Source of the DNA: Streptomyces sp. DT2A-34
GTDB lineage: Bacteria > Actinomycetota > Actinomycetes > Streptomycetales > Streptomycetaceae
Direction of reading: 5' to 3'
Length of the DNA: 64,000 nt
Assembly (NCBI RefSeq): GCF_030499515.1
Contig: NZ_JASTWJ010000001.1
Span: forward strand, 8,908,001 to 8,972,000
The notes beneath the pieces were generated by a model, which was given only the letters and a program-made list of their open reading frames with translations, searched no databases and had not been told where the DNA came from. A program made the translations under genes and the position numbers. This document shows, one piece after another, positions 1-9,496 of this stretch. Every line of letters starts with the position of its first letter. Position 1 is the first letter of the stretch.

Positions 1-182
1 TGCGACGGGAGCGCGTCGAGCAGCTGCTGCTGCGATCGGGACTGACGCTGCGCGATATCGCCCGTCAGTCGGGATTCTCCGACGAGCGAGCGCTGCGTCG
101 GGCGGTGCGCCGCTGGCACGGCACCTCCACTCTGCGCCTGCGGAATCAGACGCCGGAACGCGAGGGCACGGCGACGAGCTGA
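1..182 (+). CDS. AraC-family regulator, C-terminal end (partial)
   Basis: The window opens inside this gene; 59 residues are visible, read from base 3 to the TGA at 180-182. They contain the second helix-turn-helix of an AraC/XylS DNA-binding domain (LRDIARQSGFSDERALRRAVRRW), the part that reads the second half-site. The gene converges on the minus-strand aldehyde dehydrogenase, with only 24 bases between stops. AraC regulators next to monooxygenase/SDR/dehydrogenase operons are common, so it may control the operon that follows; that is inference. The ligand domain lies outside the window. Confidence 0.85.
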   Translation, partial: RRERVEQLLLRSGLTLRDIARQSGFSDERALRRAVRRWHGTSTLRLRNQTPEREGTATS

Positions 183-206
183 CTCCGGGCGGATCCGAGC
201 TCCCGG

Positions 207-1628
207 TCAGCGGGTACGGATCCAGACGGTTTTCTCCCGGGTCCACTGCTCGAACGCGTTCGTGGATTTCTCCGCGCCGCCGAATCCCGACTCCTTCCAG
301 CCGCCGAAGGGGGCGGTGATGTCGCCTTCGCTGTAGCAGTTGACCGAGACGACCCCCGCGTGGATGCCGCGTGCCAGACGGAAGGCGGCATCGAGGTCCC
401 GGGTCCACACCGAGGCGGCAAGTCCGTACGCCGTGGCATTGGCCATACGGATCGCCTGAGCCTCCGTCGTGAAGGTCTGAACCGTCACGACCGGCCCGAA
501 CAACTCCTTGGTGAGCACGTCGCTGCCCTCGGGGGCTTGGGTGATCACGGTGGGCGGGTAGTAGGCGCCTAGTGCCGGCAGGTCGTCGGGGAGGCCCGCG
601 GTATGGATGCGGGCGCCGTCGGCCCGGGCGGCCTCCACTACCTTGGCGACCCTGCTGAAGGCGGCATGGTCGATGAGCGGTCCCATCTGGGTACGGGGAT
701 GCGCCGGGTCGCCGATGACCAGTTTCTTCGCGGCAGCGGTGAAGCGGGCGAGTACCTCGTCGGCGATGCTCTCGTGCACCAGGACGCGAGAGCCGGCCGT
801 GCAGTTCTGGCCCATCGTCAGGAACGCTGCTTCGATCATGCCGTCGATGAGTTCGTCCCCGTAGGCGATGGCGTCGGCCATCAGCACCTGAGGGCTCTTA
901 CCGCCCATTTCCAGCGAGACGCGCTTGAAGTTGCTGTCGGCCGCGTCCTTGAGGATGCGGCGGCCGACCGCGGTGGAGCCGGTGAAGGACAACGCTCCCA
1001 CGACAGAGCTGCGGGCCAAGGCAGTCCCGGCGACGGGGCCGTGGCCGGGCAGTACCGTCAGGACTCCCTCCGGCAGCCCGGCCTCGGCGGCGAGGTCCGC
1101 CAGGTGCAGGGCCGAACGCGGGGTCGCCTCGGCCGGCTTGAGCAGGAGGCAGTTTCCCGCGGCGAGTGCCGGTCCGACCTTCCAGGCGGCCATGGCCAGC
1201 GGGTAGTTCCAGGGCAGGATCGCCGCCACCACCCCGACCGGCTCCCGGCTGATCAGTCCCAGGTCGTCGCGGCCGGTCGGGGCGAGGCGGCCGAAGACCT
1301 TGTCGGCCGCCTCGGCGAACCAGCGGATCGCCTCGACAGCCCCCGGTACGTCGCCCGCACGGCACTCCGCGATCGGCTTGCCCGCGTCCTCGCTGTCCAG
1401 CCGGGCCAGGATCTCGGCGTCGCGTTCCATCAGCGCGGCCAAACGCAGCAGCACCGCGGCCCGCTCCCGGACCGGCAGCCCCGACCACACTCCGGCTTCG
1501 AAGACCTGCCGCGCTTGTTCCGCCGCTTTGGCGACGTCATCGGCGGTCGCGGCGGGAAGGGTGGCGATCAGCTCACCTGTGGCGGGGTTGACCACGCGCA
1601 ACATCGACGGGCTCTCCTGTCTGCTCAC
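207..1628 (-). CDS. NAD(P)-dependent aldehyde dehydrogenase
   Basis: A 473-residue aldehyde dehydrogenase that oxidises an aldehyde to the acid in the cytoplasm. The catalytic cysteine is in GQNCTAGSR (about C276) and the general-base glutamate in LEMGGKSP (about E240); the PWNYP and GFGG motifs are also present. Length and signatures match the gamma-glutamyl-aminobutyraldehyde/betaine-type class, but the substrate cannot be read. I chose the GTG at 1628 because it overlaps the upstream SDR stop as GTGA and follows a GGAGGAGG site; an ATG at 1649 gives a longer but less likely start. It is the third gene of the operon and would oxidise an aldehyde made by the monooxygenase/SDR steps. Confidence 0.9.
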   Translation of the reverse strand: MSRQESPSMLRVVNPATGELIATLPAATADDVAKAAEQARQVFEAGVWSGLPVRERAAVLLRLAALMERDAEILARLDSEDAGKPIAECRAGDVPGAVEAIRWFAEAADKVFGRLAPTGRDDLGLISREPVGVVAAILPWNYPLAMAAWKVGPALAAGNCLLLKPAEATPRSALHLADLAAEAGLPEGVLTVLPGHGPVAGTALARSSVVGALSFTGSTAVGRRILKDAADSNFKRVSLEMGGKSPQVLMADAIAYGDELIDGMIEAAFLTMGQNCTAGSRVLVHESIADEVLARFTAAAKKLVIGDPAHPRTQMGPLIDHAAFSRVAKVVEAARADGARIHTAGLPDDLPALGAYYPPTVITQAPEGSDVLTKELFGPVVTVQTFTTEAQAIRMANATAYGLAASVWTRDLDAAFRLARGIHAGVVSVNCYSEGDITAPFGGWKESGFGGAEKSTNAFEQWTREKTVWIRTR

Positions 1629-2503
1629 GCCTCCTCCACCAGTTCCCATCGGCCGTTGGCCTGACGTGCCAGACCTCTTCGACGCAAGTCCTCCAGGTAA
1701 CGGGCCATGCCGCGATCACCGCGCTTGCGGAACAGGGGGAAGACCTTGGGAAGCAGGTTCGGCGCGAGCATCGCGAACCGGACCAGACGGGACTCACTCC
1801 GGTGGGGATACGCCTCCAGGCGGGGCTTGTCCAGCATGCTGACGACCGCTCTCACCACATCGGCGGGCTGTTGGGGCGGATCCTGGAACTGCAGGGCGTT
1901 CCCACCCTCCACCGCCTCCTGGCGCAGCATCCGGGTGTCGGTGGCCGAGGGCAGGACAGACCCGACCAGGATGCCCTTGTCCCGCAGATCGAGCCCGATC
2001 GCGAGCATCGCACCGCGCAGCCCGAACTTGGAGGCCGTGTAGATCGGGGTCTCGCCCAGCGGGAGGATCCCGCCGAGAGACACGGTGGTGACCACCCGGG
2101 CGTCGCCGGAGGCCCGCAGCAGCGGGATGGCGAGACGGGTCGCGATCAGGGGCGAGAGCAGATTGAGGTCGAGCTCCCGCTCGATGCTCTCGACGCCGCG
2201 CTCGTCGAAGCGTTCGGCGCTGGTCATGCCGACGTTGTTGACCAGGACGTCCAGACGGCCGTAGTCGGCAGCGACCTGGTCGAAGAGATCCTCCAGCTGG
2301 GCGCGGTCCGTCAGATCGCAGCCGATGCCGGCGTGCCCGGTGCCGGGAAGCTCCGCGGCGACCTTCTTGGCGCGCACCTCGTCGATGTCGACGACGACAC
2401 AGCGGGCGCCGCCGGAGGCGAAACGGCGGCACATGGCGGTGCCGATTCCCCCCGCGCCGCCGGTCACCAGCACAATCTTGTGGGTGAAGTCGAAGCCGGT
2501 CAT
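1625..2503 (-). CDS. SDR-family oxidoreductase
   Basis: A 292-residue short-chain dehydrogenase/reductase. The Rossmann motif TGGAGGIG is at about residues 14-21, followed by the NNVG motif, a catalytic serine in VSLGG and YTASK (Tyr-x3-Lys). The C-terminal extension of about 45 residues is rich in Arg and Leu, as in SDRs paired with flavin monooxygenases. The ATG at 2503 overlaps the monooxygenase TGA as ATGA, so the two are translationally coupled. A longer open frame upstream is only the shadow of the monooxygenase. It probably oxidises an alcohol or ketone intermediate between the monooxygenase and aldehyde dehydrogenase steps. Confidence 0.88.
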   Translation of the reverse strand: MTGFDFTHKIVLVTGGAGGIGTAMCRRFASGGARCVVVDIDEVRAKKVAAELPGTGHAGIGCDLTDRAQLEDLFDQVAADYGRLDVLVNNVGMTSAERFDERGVESIERELDLNLLSPLIATRLAIPLLRASGDARVVTTVSLGGILPLGETPIYTASKFGLRGAMLAIGLDLRDKGILVGSVLPSATDTRMLRQEAVEGGNALQFQDPPQQPADVVRAVVSMLDKPRLEAYPHRSESRLVRFAMLAPNLLPKVFPLFRKRGDRGMARYLEDLRRRGLARQANGRWELVEEA

Positions 2504-3846
2504 GAGACCGCTTCCTTCCGCCTGATGGAGGTCACCGGCGGCGGCTGGCCCTCGGTACGCCAGCCCATCCCGGCCGCGACCTTGGCGAGGTACTTCACGA
2601 AGGTACCGCTTTCGACATAGCCGGTGTGGCGGGGCGAATCCACGAACTTCAGGCCGCCGGACAGATCCGGGCGGTCGCTGCGAATCATGCGGGCGAACCG
2701 CTCCGCGTTCGGCAGGCCGTGCCTCGTGTCGTGGATGAACCCGGCGATCATCTGGGACTGCGTGTCGAAGATGCTGTAGGCCGCAGAGTTCGTCTCCACG
2801 AAACCGACGCCGAACAGCCCCTCGTGTTCCCGGGAGAACGACGACAGATACAGGTCGGGATGCTGCTCGTTGCCGAAATACTTCTGCGCGACCGGCACTT
2901 TGTGTACGTAGCCGGTGGCGAACAGGATCACGTCGAAGTCGTCGCGGGTGCCGTCGGTGAAGTGCACCGTACTGCCTTCGGCGCGGGATATGCCGGGCCT
3001 GGCCGTGAGGTCGCCGTGCTGAAGATGATGGTGCAGCGTCGAACTGAGCACCGGATGGGTCTCGAAAAGCTTGTGGTCGGGCTTCTGCAGACCCAAGCGG
3101 GTCGGGTCGCCGTTGAGAATCCGCAGGAGGGCTGCGAACAGCCTTTGCTCCAGCCACATCGGCAGCCTCGGGCCCACGGCGGCGAGTGTGTCCGCGGGGC
3201 GGCCGAAGACATGCTTGGGTATGAACCAGTAGCCACGGCGCATGCTGATCACCGCGTGGTCGGCCACCCGGGCCGCGTCGCACGCGATGTCACAGCCGGA
3301 TGCTCCGGCCCCCACGACCAGCACGCGCCTGCCGCGCAGCTCGTCCGGACTGCGATAGGTGATGGCGTGACGGATCTCGCCGATGAAGTCCCCGGGAACA
3401 TCGGGGAGGTTGGGATGCCACTGCGAGCCGGTACACACCACGACCTGGCCGTGGACGGTCTCCCGCCCGTCCGCCCTGGTGACGGTCCAGGTACCGTCCG
3501 CGTTCTTGTCCACCGCGCTGACCTCGGTGCCGAACTCGATCCGCTCCGCCAGCCCGTACGCCTCGGCGAACGACGTCAGATAGGACAGAATGTGCCGGTG
3601 TGAAGGGTAGTCGGCGAAATGGTCCGGCATCGGCCAGCCACCGAAAGCCGAGAGCGTCTTGCTCGAGTTGAAATGGGCCGACTCGTACATCGGACTTCCG
3701 GGGCTGTCGATGTCCCACACACCGCCGAGCCCTGTATGCCGCTCGAGATGGGTATAGGGCAGTTTTCGCTCTGCCAACGCCCTGGCTACCGCCAATCCGG
3801 CTGGTCCCGCCCCGATCACGCATGTGTCATGCGAAACACTGTTCAC
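2500..3846 (-). CDS. flavin-containing monooxygenase
   Basis: A 448-residue FAD/NADPH monooxygenase of the FMO/Baeyer-Villiger type. GAGPAG near the N-terminus (residues 12-17) binds FAD and GAGASG near residue 180 binds NADPH. Between them FIGEIRHAITY fits the FxGxxxHxxxY fingerprint of this superfamily, and FATGY is present in the C-terminal half. It is the first gene of a coupled operon (FMO, SDR, ALDH). The arrangement recalls the mymA locus of Mycobacterium tuberculosis (FMO, SDR, dehydrogenase, with the AraC regulator VirS), but order and orientation differ, so this is only an analogy. The substrate is unknown. Confidence 0.88.
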   Translation of the reverse strand: MNSVSHDTCVIGAGPAGLAVARALAERKLPYTHLERHTGLGGVWDIDSPGSPMYESAHFNSSKTLSAFGGWPMPDHFADYPSHRHILSYLTSFAEAYGLAERIEFGTEVSAVDKNADGTWTVTRADGRETVHGQVVVCTGSQWHPNLPDVPGDFIGEIRHAITYRSPDELRGRRVLVVGAGASGCDIACDAARVADHAVISMRRGYWFIPKHVFGRPADTLAAVGPRLPMWLEQRLFAALLRILNGDPTRLGLQKPDHKLFETHPVLSSTLHHHLQHGDLTARPGISRAEGSTVHFTDGTRDDFDVILFATGYVHKVPVAQKYFGNEQHPDLYLSSFSREHEGLFGVGFVETNSAAYSIFDTQSQMIAGFIHDTRHGLPNAERFARMIRSDRPDLSGGLKFVDSPRHTGYVESGTFVKYLAKVAAGMGWRTEGQPPPVTSIRRKEAVS

Positions 3847-4134
3847 GACTCTGTTTCCTTTCTCGCCAGAATTCGATGGCAGTGACAGGAAATCTATTCA
3901 CCCACCGTTCAGCGAGCACTGACCAGCGCGGCCATGGAGGGGGCCGCAGCGGCCACGAGGCGGGGTCTTTTCCGGCACCTGGCGTCGGTCGTGGTCTTCG
4001 AGTCCGACGTCTTGGGCCCGGTCGCGGTCGTGGTCGTGACACCAGGTACACGCGATGTCATCGCCGTGACGTAGAGTCCCGTCGCGCTGATGCGCAGATC
4101 GTTCGTCACATAATGATCAAGGGGACGATTGACC

Positions 4135-5376
4135 ATGCCGTTCACGGCGTCGCAGGCGGTGGTGCGCCGGACTGAACGTTGGTTTGTCCGGCGTGGTGTG
4201 CCCACGATGATCGAGGGGTACGGCTTCGTCGATCACGTGCTCCCCCGGATGCTGCCGTCGCTGGCCTTCGTGGCGCTGGCCAGTCTGGTCTGGCTCGTGC
4301 CGCTCAAGTCCGCGGGTTCGGAGCGGTGGGTTCTCCTCGGCGGTGTGGCCGTGATGACGGTGGCCGTGCGGGTCATGGTCGCCGCGTTCGTCCGGCGACT
4401 GCCCCGCTTCTCGCGCAGGACCGTTGTTTCGCTCCTCGCCGCGTATGCCGCGATGCCGGTCGCGGTACCGCTGATGCAGTTCGCCGTCGACGGAGCCGTC
4501 ACTCCGCCGGGGGGCAGCGTGGTCGGGCTGCTGGGGTTCGTGATCTTCTTCGCCGCCGTCTTCGTCGCCACGCTCCTGGCCGCGACGTACGGCCTTGGCG
4601 CACTGCTGCGACGGGCGATCCGACACACGGTCTTCGACCTGCGCAACAGTGTGCACCTACTGGGCCGGGCGCTGCCCGCGTTGCTCTTTGTCACCCTGTT
4701 CCTGTTCTTCACCGGCGAGCTGTGGCAGGCCATGAACCGGCTTGAGTGGTGGCGGATTTCGCTGGTTGTCGTGCTGTTCGCCGCGATCGCCGTGCTCGCC
4801 GCCGCCGCACGCCTTCGCGACGAGATCCGCCGGGTCGAGCAGGATCTGAGCCTGCCCACGCTGTCGGCGGCATGCGAGGAAACGCCCCTGGCGGATGTGC
4901 CGATCGACCGCCTGGCGCCTGATGGTCAGTTCCGCGCGATGCCACTGAGCGGACAGCAGAGCCGTAACCTGCTGCTGATGCTCGCCACCCGCCAACTCGT
5001 GCAGGCGGCGGTGGTAGGGCTGGTGCTGTTCACGTTCTTCCTCGCCTTGGGCCTGCTCGTGGTCACGCCCGAGACGGCGCAACAGTGGATCGGGGAGAAA
5101 CCGGTGAGCTCGGTTCTGTTGCCCGCGGTGCCGGTCGCGATGCTGCGCAACGCCACTCTCCTCGCCGGCTTCGGCAGCATGTACTTCACCGTCACCTCGA
5201 TGACCGACGCGGACCACCGGCAGCAGTTCTTCGCTCCGATCATCGACGAGATCGAACGCATGCTCGCGGTGCACGCGGTCTACCTGGCCGTGCGCGACAC
5301 CGCCCCGGCCTCGCGTGGGGGCGGGGCATCCGGCGATGCTGAACTTGGCTCGGCGGGCGCGGCTCAGCGCCCGTAG
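4135..5376 (+). CDS. multi-pass membrane protein of unknown function
   Basis: A 413-residue integral membrane protein. I count about six to seven hydrophobic segments: a cluster over residues 35-70, strong helices near 95-110, 125-160, 185-205, 210-230 and two more near 295-350. A charged loop of about 60 residues in the middle (ARLRDEIRRVEQDL onward) is probably cytoplasmic. The last 70 residues are soluble. The ATG at 4135 has a GGGGA site 10 bases upstream; a TTG at 4129 is possible but too close. It resembles uncharacterised actinobacterial membrane proteins and I do not recognise a named family. It stands alone. Confidence 0.75.
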   Translation: MPFTASQAVVRRTERWFVRRGVPTMIEGYGFVDHVLPRMLPSLAFVALASLVWLVPLKSAGSERWVLLGGVAVMTVAVRVMVAAFVRRLPRFSRRTVVSLLAAYAAMPVAVPLMQFAVDGAVTPPGGSVVGLLGFVIFFAAVFVATLLAATYGLGALLRRAIRHTVFDLRNSVHLLGRALPALLFVTLFLFFTGELWQAMNRLEWWRISLVVVLFAAIAVLAAAARLRDEIRRVEQDLSLPTLSAACEETPLADVPIDRLAPDGQFRAMPLSGQQSRNLLLMLATRQLVQAAVVGLVLFTFFLALGLLVVTPETAQQWIGEKPVSSVLLPAVPVAMLRNATLLAGFGSMYFTVTSMTDADHRQQFFAPIIDEIERMLAVHAVYLAVRDTAPASRGGGASGDAELGSAGAAQRP

Positions 5377-5433
5377 ACCGCGATTCGCTCCGGCAGCCCC
5401 GTCCACGCACAGGTATTCACCACACCGTCGTGC

Positions 5434-5757
5434 CTACGAGGCTTTCTTGTCCCGCTCCGGGGCTGCCAGGGCGAGTACAGCGCGGATGAGATCGTCCAGG
5501 CTTCGGCGGGACTGGTTCTGGTCGGCTCGGACGAGGTTCTGCAGCATGATCTCGTCGAATCCGGACACGGTCAGGTGAGCCAGGTCGCGCGGGGCGTGAA
5601 TGGGGGTCCCGAGGTCGTCTTGGATGGTGGTCGAGTGAGCCTGGGCAGGCGATGCATCACGTCCGCCAGGCGCCTGGGCGATGAGTGCTTCCAGGGCACC
5701 GACCAGTACGGCGTCCTTGACGGCGAAGACGCAGTGCAGGGTGGGTCGCCAGATCTA
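5434..5757 (-). pseudogene. possible remnant of a regulatory gene
   Basis: A minus-strand open frame of about 107 codons ends at the TAG at 5434-5436. It reads as coding (VRADQNQSRRSLDDLIRAVLALAAP near the end) but has no usable start, and an in-frame TAG at 5755-5757 closes it upstream. The frame beyond that stop continues with plausible sequence to about 5900, which suggests a nonsense mutation. The family is not recognised; the helical C-terminus would fit a TetR ligand domain, but no helix-turn-helix is seen. Confidence 0.25.
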
Positions 5758-5910
5758 TCCCGACCCCGCGGGCGATGGCGCGGGTTGGGCTCCGGCGACA
5801 ATGTCGCGGACGATGACTGTCTTGGCCGACGTCTCGACGGTCTGCTGGCGGCGGCCTCCTGCGGGCCCGAGGGCCAGTCGGCCGACCTTCTTGATGCAAG
5901 TTCATGTGAC

Positions 5911-5997
5911 CGATCGACCAACTGTGTATCGGCGACCCGTCGGTGCACCCCTCGGTGTGGCCCAGGTCACTATTCATCCGATTGACTTGGTCGATCG
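5911..5997. repeat. inverted repeat, possible operator pair
   Basis: CGATCGACCAA (5911-5921) is matched exactly in inverse by TTGGTCGATCG (5987-5997). The second arm sits in a short self-palindrome, GTCGATCGAC (5990-5999). The two sites lie upstream of the decayed minus-strand frame that ends at 5434, as a pair of regulator sites might. The remaining DNA from 5758 to 6138 shows no gene. Confidence 0.35.
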
Positions 5998-6138
5998 ACA
6001 AACTTCAGAATGGTGCCATCGCCGAGACCCGAGGCCTACGCGAACCGAGGCCGGCGAGACCGCCGCCGAGGACGATGACCAGCTCTGATACCTCCCTCGG
6101 TCCCACGAATTTCCCTTGATGTGACAGGAGAATGACCC

Positions 6139-6654
6139 ATGACCGATATGGTCGCCGTGGCCTACCCCAACAAGAACATTGCCAACGAGGTGCTGGCCGA
6201 ACTGCGCACCCTCAACACCGAACACTCCCTGCACCTGGCCGACGCGGTCCTGGTCACCCGCGACGAGGAGGGCAAGGTCAAGATTCACTCCGGGGACAGC
6301 CCGGTGGTCTCCGGCGCGGTGGGCGGTGCGCTTTGGGGCGGCCTGATCGGGTTGCTGTTTCTGCAGCCGCTGCTGGGCGCTGCGATCGGCGCCGCCACCG
6401 GAGGTGTCACCGCTGCGGTGACGGAAGACGAAGATGAGAATACGGCCTTTATCGCCCAGCTCGGCCAGCGTCTGCGTCCCGGCGGCGCGGCCGTGATCGC
6501 CCTGGTCATCGATGCCACCGAGGACAAGGTGCTGCCCCGGATCGCTCATTACGGCGGTGATCTCCTGCACACCTCACTGACCCTGGCCGAGGAGCAGCGG
6601 CTTCGATCCGCGATCAACCCCCAGCCCACCTGGACCGGCGAAACGCCCGCGTGA
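6139..6654 (+). CDS. DUF1269-family membrane protein
   Basis: A 171-residue protein with a soluble N-terminal ferredoxin-like half (ADAVLVTRDEEGKVKI) and a glycine-rich hydrophobic hairpin at about residues 57-95. This is the layout of DUF1269 proteins, which are often linked to stress or general metabolism but have no settled function. The ATG at 6139 follows an AGGAG site with 7 bases spacing. It is monocistronic, with a strong hairpin just after its stop. Confidence 0.8.
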   Translation: MTDMVAVAYPNKNIANEVLAELRTLNTEHSLHLADAVLVTRDEEGKVKIHSGDSPVVSGAVGGALWGGLIGLLFLQPLLGAAIGAATGGVTAAVTEDEDENTAFIAQLGQRLRPGGAAVIALVIDATEDKVLPRIAHYGGDLLHTSLTLAEEQRLRSAINPQPTWTGETPA

Positions 6655-6667
6655 TCCCATTCGGGGC

Positions 6668-6693
6668 GGCGTCAGTGGTTCTCCGCTGACGCC
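6668..6693 (+). terminator. hairpin terminator after the DUF1269 gene
   Basis: GGCGTCAG (6668-6675) and CTGACGCC (6686-6693) form a perfect 8-bp stem with a 10-base loop, 14 bases after the stop codon. No T-run follows, as is usual in high-GC actinomycetes. Confidence 0.6.
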
Positions 6694-7019
6694 ACCTCGC
6701 CACGCGACTACTACCGGGCCGACTGATTCCCGTGCCTGCGTCGTACACCAGATGCGCTGCGGCATCACGGCAGCCGGGCTGGCCCGGAGCGACATCCGCT
6801 GGTACCGACCGCCCGCGACGGGGGTACGGTCCTCAACCCGGCCGTGAACAGGCGTGGTCAGCAGGTCGACGGGTCCATGGTGAACTGCCGGGCCCTTCCC
6901 GGTCCCGGCGCACATGTTGACCGCCTCGTTCAGCGCCCGACGGAGCCTTACGGCGGTGTCCCACCCAGGTGACCCGCCCCGCACCCCTGGCCTCGTCCGG
7001 TGGATGCCGCCTCACCTGG
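6694..7019. other. intergenic stretch, no gene seen
   Basis: This 326-base stretch lies between the DUF1269 hairpin and the 3' end of the GntR gene. Open frames are short, without ribosome sites and with no recognisable protein sequence. It may be decayed coding DNA. Confidence 0.4.
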
Positions 7020-7667
7020 TCACAGACCAAGCTGTTTCAAGTCAGATCCGTAGGTGTCGCCCACGTGGGAGCGGAGGGCTTCGGCAAAGCCCTGCGCGTC
7101 GTCGGCGCGCAGACAGGCGATGAGGTGCTCGTGCTCGGCGATGAGGGCTTCACAGCGGGCCAGGAGAGTCTCGCCGTAGCTGAAGAGCAGGAAGCGTTGA
7201 CGGTCGGCGAGCCGGTCGTTGAGTTCGAGCATCACCAAATTGCCTCCGACCTCGACAAAGGAGCGATGGAAGGCGATCGTGAGTTCGATAAACCGGTTCA
7301 GGTCGCTGTCGGTGAGTGCCTGCTTCTGCTGGTTAATACTTTGCTCAAGGCGCGCGGCGAGGGCCAGCTTGTGCTCCGGTGCGGCTCGCTGCACCGACGT
7401 AGCCTCAAGAATGAGCCGGGCGTCGGCGAGGTCCTCTGTGGCCTTCTCGCTCATCCCGCGCACGAGAGCGCCGCGCTTGGGGTACACGGTGATCCATCCC
7501 TCGTCCTGAAGCCGGGCCAGTGCGGCGCGCACAGGGGTGCGGCTGACGCCCAACTCGGCGGCCAGGCCGGCCTCGCCAAGCATGGTGTCGGGTTTGTGTT
7601 TTCCATTGAGGATGCCTGCACGGATGGCTGCGTAGGCACGCTCGGAGGCGCTCTCGCTAGTCGACAT
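7020..7667 (-). CDS. GntR-family regulator (FCD subfamily)
   Basis: A 215-residue repressor-type regulator. Residues 8-70 form the winged helix (RAYAAIRAGILNGKHKPDTM, ELGVSRTPVRAALARLQDEG); residues 80-210 form the all-helical FCD ligand domain, which in this family binds a metal and a small organic acid (LTIAFHRSF, HEHLIACLRADD). I chose the ATG at 7667, 9 bases after GAGAAG; the frame stays open upstream to 7742 without a better site. The gene faces away from trxB. An ACATG-N7-CATGT repeat (8043-8059) in the shared upstream region is a possible site for it. The regulon is unknown. Confidence 0.85.
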   Translation of the reverse strand: MSTSESASERAYAAIRAGILNGKHKPDTMLGEAGLAAELGVSRTPVRAALARLQDEGWITVYPKRGALVRGMSEKATEDLADARLILEATSVQRAAPEHKLALAARLEQSINQQKQALTDSDLNRFIELTIAFHRSFVEVGGNLVMLELNDRLADRQRFLLFSYGETLLARCEALIAEHEHLIACLRADDAQGFAEALRSHVGDTYGSDLKQLGL

Positions 7668-8143
7668 GGGAACCATCTTCTCTGGTCCGGGCAGGGCGGT
7701 CAGGATGACGACCGGGGCGGGGATGTGGGGGGCGTCCTCCATGGCATGGCGCTCGAGAGTGACCTGCTGGGAGGCGCCGAGGATGCCGCTGAGCCGGGCG
7801 ATTGCCGACGAGGAGTAGAACGCCCTCCCTTGCCCGATCGCGATCGTGCGGGTTAGTGCAGCTCGCGGCGTTCCTCTGCCGGCCTGGACTCAGATGGTGC
7901 GCGGATCCCTGGTATCGGCCTGGCATTGCCGAGGGCAGGGGGCCTTCCGGCAGTGCTGCTGGTGGCGACGACCGCACACACGTTGAGCCGGGCGTTGCGG
8001 GAGTGGTGGAGAAGCAGAGGCGGTAGCTTGGACGACTAGGATACATGTTGTGCCCATGTGGAATACATCGAGGGTCGGTGCCGTTAGACAGCTCAGACGA
8101 ACCGCCCAAAGGCGGCGTTCCTCTCAGCAGAAAGGATCTTCCC
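7668..8143. other. divergent upstream region of the GntR and trxB genes
   Basis: This 476-base stretch contains no convincing gene. It must hold the promoters of both flanking genes. ACATG (8043-8047) and CATGT (8055-8059) form an inverted repeat 85 bases before trxB. On the minus strand the open frame running into the GntR gene has protein-like composition to about 7840 and may be the tail of a lost gene. Confidence 0.4.
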
Positions 8144-9124
8144 GTGCGGCAGATCATCGTCATCGGGTCCGGCCCAGCCGGCTACACAGCGGCCCTCTAC
8201 GCCGCGCGCGCTGACCTGAACCCGTTGCTGATCGCCTCCTCCGTCGAGGCGGGCGGTGAGCTGATGAACACCACCGAGGTCGAGAACTTCCCCGGCTTCC
8301 CCGAGGGGGTCGTGGGTCCCGACCTGATGGACAAGATGCAGCGGCAGGCCGAGAAGTTCGGCACCGACATCCTCTTCGAGGATGTCACCGCCGTAGACCT
8401 CTCCGGCGACGTCAAGACCGTCACCCTCGGCTCGGGCGAACAGCACCAGGCCCTCGCCGTGGTCTTCGCGACCGGGTCCGCCTACCGCAAGCTGGGCCTT
8501 GCGGACGAGGACCGGCTGTCAGGCCGAGGCGTGTCCTGGTGCGCGACCTGCGACGGGTTCTTCTTCCGCCAGCGCACGATCGCCGTCGTGGGCGGCGGCG
8601 ACTCGGCGATGGAGGAGGCGAACTTCCTCACCCGCTTCGCCGACAAGGTCTACGTCATACACCGCCGCGACTCCCTGCGCGCCTCGAAGATCATGCAGGA
8701 CCGCGCATTCGCCAACGACAAGATCGAGTTTGTCTGGAACGCGGAGGTCGTCTCCATCAACGGCGACGACCGCGTCACCGGCGTCACGCTGGCCGACACG
8801 CTGACCGGTGAGCGGCGTGACCTGGAGCTCCAGGGCCTGTTCATCGCGATCGGCAACGACCCGCGCGTCCACCTCGTGCACGGCCAGCTCGATCTCACCG
8901 AGGACGGCACGATCGCGGTCGCCGGCCGCAGCTCCAGGACCAACCTCGCCGGCGTGTTTGCCGCAGGCGACGTGGTCGACCCCACCTACCGCCAGGCAGT
9001 CACCGCCGCCGCGTCGGGCACGGTCGCCGCGCTCGACGCCGAGCACTACCTGACCACCCTCCCCAAGAACCTGCTGGAGAGCGCGGCGGCGGCCGCATCC
9101 AGCGAGCTCGCATCCGCCGCCTGA
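8144..9124 (+). CDS. trxB: thioredoxin reductase
   Basis: A 326-residue FAD enzyme that passes electrons from NADPH to thioredoxin in the cytoplasm. GSGPAG near residues 8-13 binds FAD, the redox pair is C133-A-T-C136 (WCATCDG), [10 protein letters not shown] is the NADPH site and the C-terminal GVFAAGDV motif is intact. The GTG at 8144 has an AAAGGA site 7 bases upstream, and starting there gives the usual length; a longer frame back to 8045 is not needed. The thioredoxin gene follows 23 bases later, so this is a trxB-trxA operon. A core trxB may exist elsewhere; this copy sits in accessory DNA. Confidence 0.95.
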   Translation: MRQIIVIGSGPAGYTAALYAARADLNPLLIASSVEAGGELMNTTEVENFPGFPEGVVGPDLMDKMQRQAEKFGTDILFEDVTAVDLSGDVKTVTLGSGEQHQALAVVFATGSAYRKLGLADEDRLSGRGVSWCATCDGFFFRQRTIAVVGGGDSAMEEANFLTRFADKVYVIHRRDSLRASKIMQDRAFANDKIEFVWNAEVVSINGDDRVTGVTLADTLTGERRDLELQGLFIAIGNDPRVHLVHGQLDLTEDGTIAVAGRSSRTNLAGVFAAGDVVDPTYRQAVTAAASGTVAALDAEHYLTTLPKNLLESAAAAASSELASAA

Positions 9125-9147
9125 CCCGAGAAAGAGATCCCAGAGCC

Positions 9148-9471
9148 ATGTCAGCACGTCACGTCACGGACGCCACCTTCACGGATGACGTCCTCCTCAG
9201 CGACAAGCCCGTCCTCGTCGACTTCTGGGCGGCCTGGTGCCCGCCGTGCCGGGCCGTCGCCCCGATCCTCGACCAGCTCGCCACCGAACACGCGGACAAG
9301 ATCGAGATCGTCAAGCTCAACATCGACGAGAACCCGGAGACGGCCGCACAGTACGGAATCACCTCCATCCCCACGATGAAGGTCTTCCAGGGCGGCAAGG
9401 CCGTCAAGACCGTGGTCGGCGCCCTCCCCAAGCCCGCCATCGAGGCCGAACTGGCGCCCTACCTCACCTGA
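9148..9471 (+). CDS. trxA: thioredoxin
   Basis: A 107-residue thioredoxin, the likely partner of the reductase just upstream. The active site is C31-P-P-C34 ([10 protein letters not shown]) rather than the classical CGPC; a proline at that position shifts redox potential in known thioredoxins. The cis-proline loop SIPT and the GxxPK C-terminal region are intact. The start ATG is 23 bases after trxB. A second WCPPC thioredoxin is encoded at 15791-16165. Confidence 0.95.
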   Translation: MSARHVTDATFTDDVLLSDKPVLVDFWAAWCPPCRAVAPILDQLATEHADKIEIVKLNIDENPETAAQYGITSIPTMKVFQGGKAVKTVVGALPKPAIEAELAPYLT

Positions 9472-9496
9472 CCGCAGCCCCCGCACGCCCACGCCT

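Noticed and set aside
3909..4205. A 98-codon minus-strand frame upstream of the membrane protein gene.
   Set aside because: Thr/Ala/Arg-rich, overlaps the start of the 4135-5376 gene and has no ribosome site.
5657..6001. A 114-codon minus-strand frame starting with ATG.
   Set aside because: The sequence is Arg/Pro-rich with no ribosome site, and the adjacent frame reads better.
7657..8163. A 168-codon minus-strand frame over the trxB promoter.
   Set aside because: No ribosome site and no recognisable motif; it overlaps both flanking genes.
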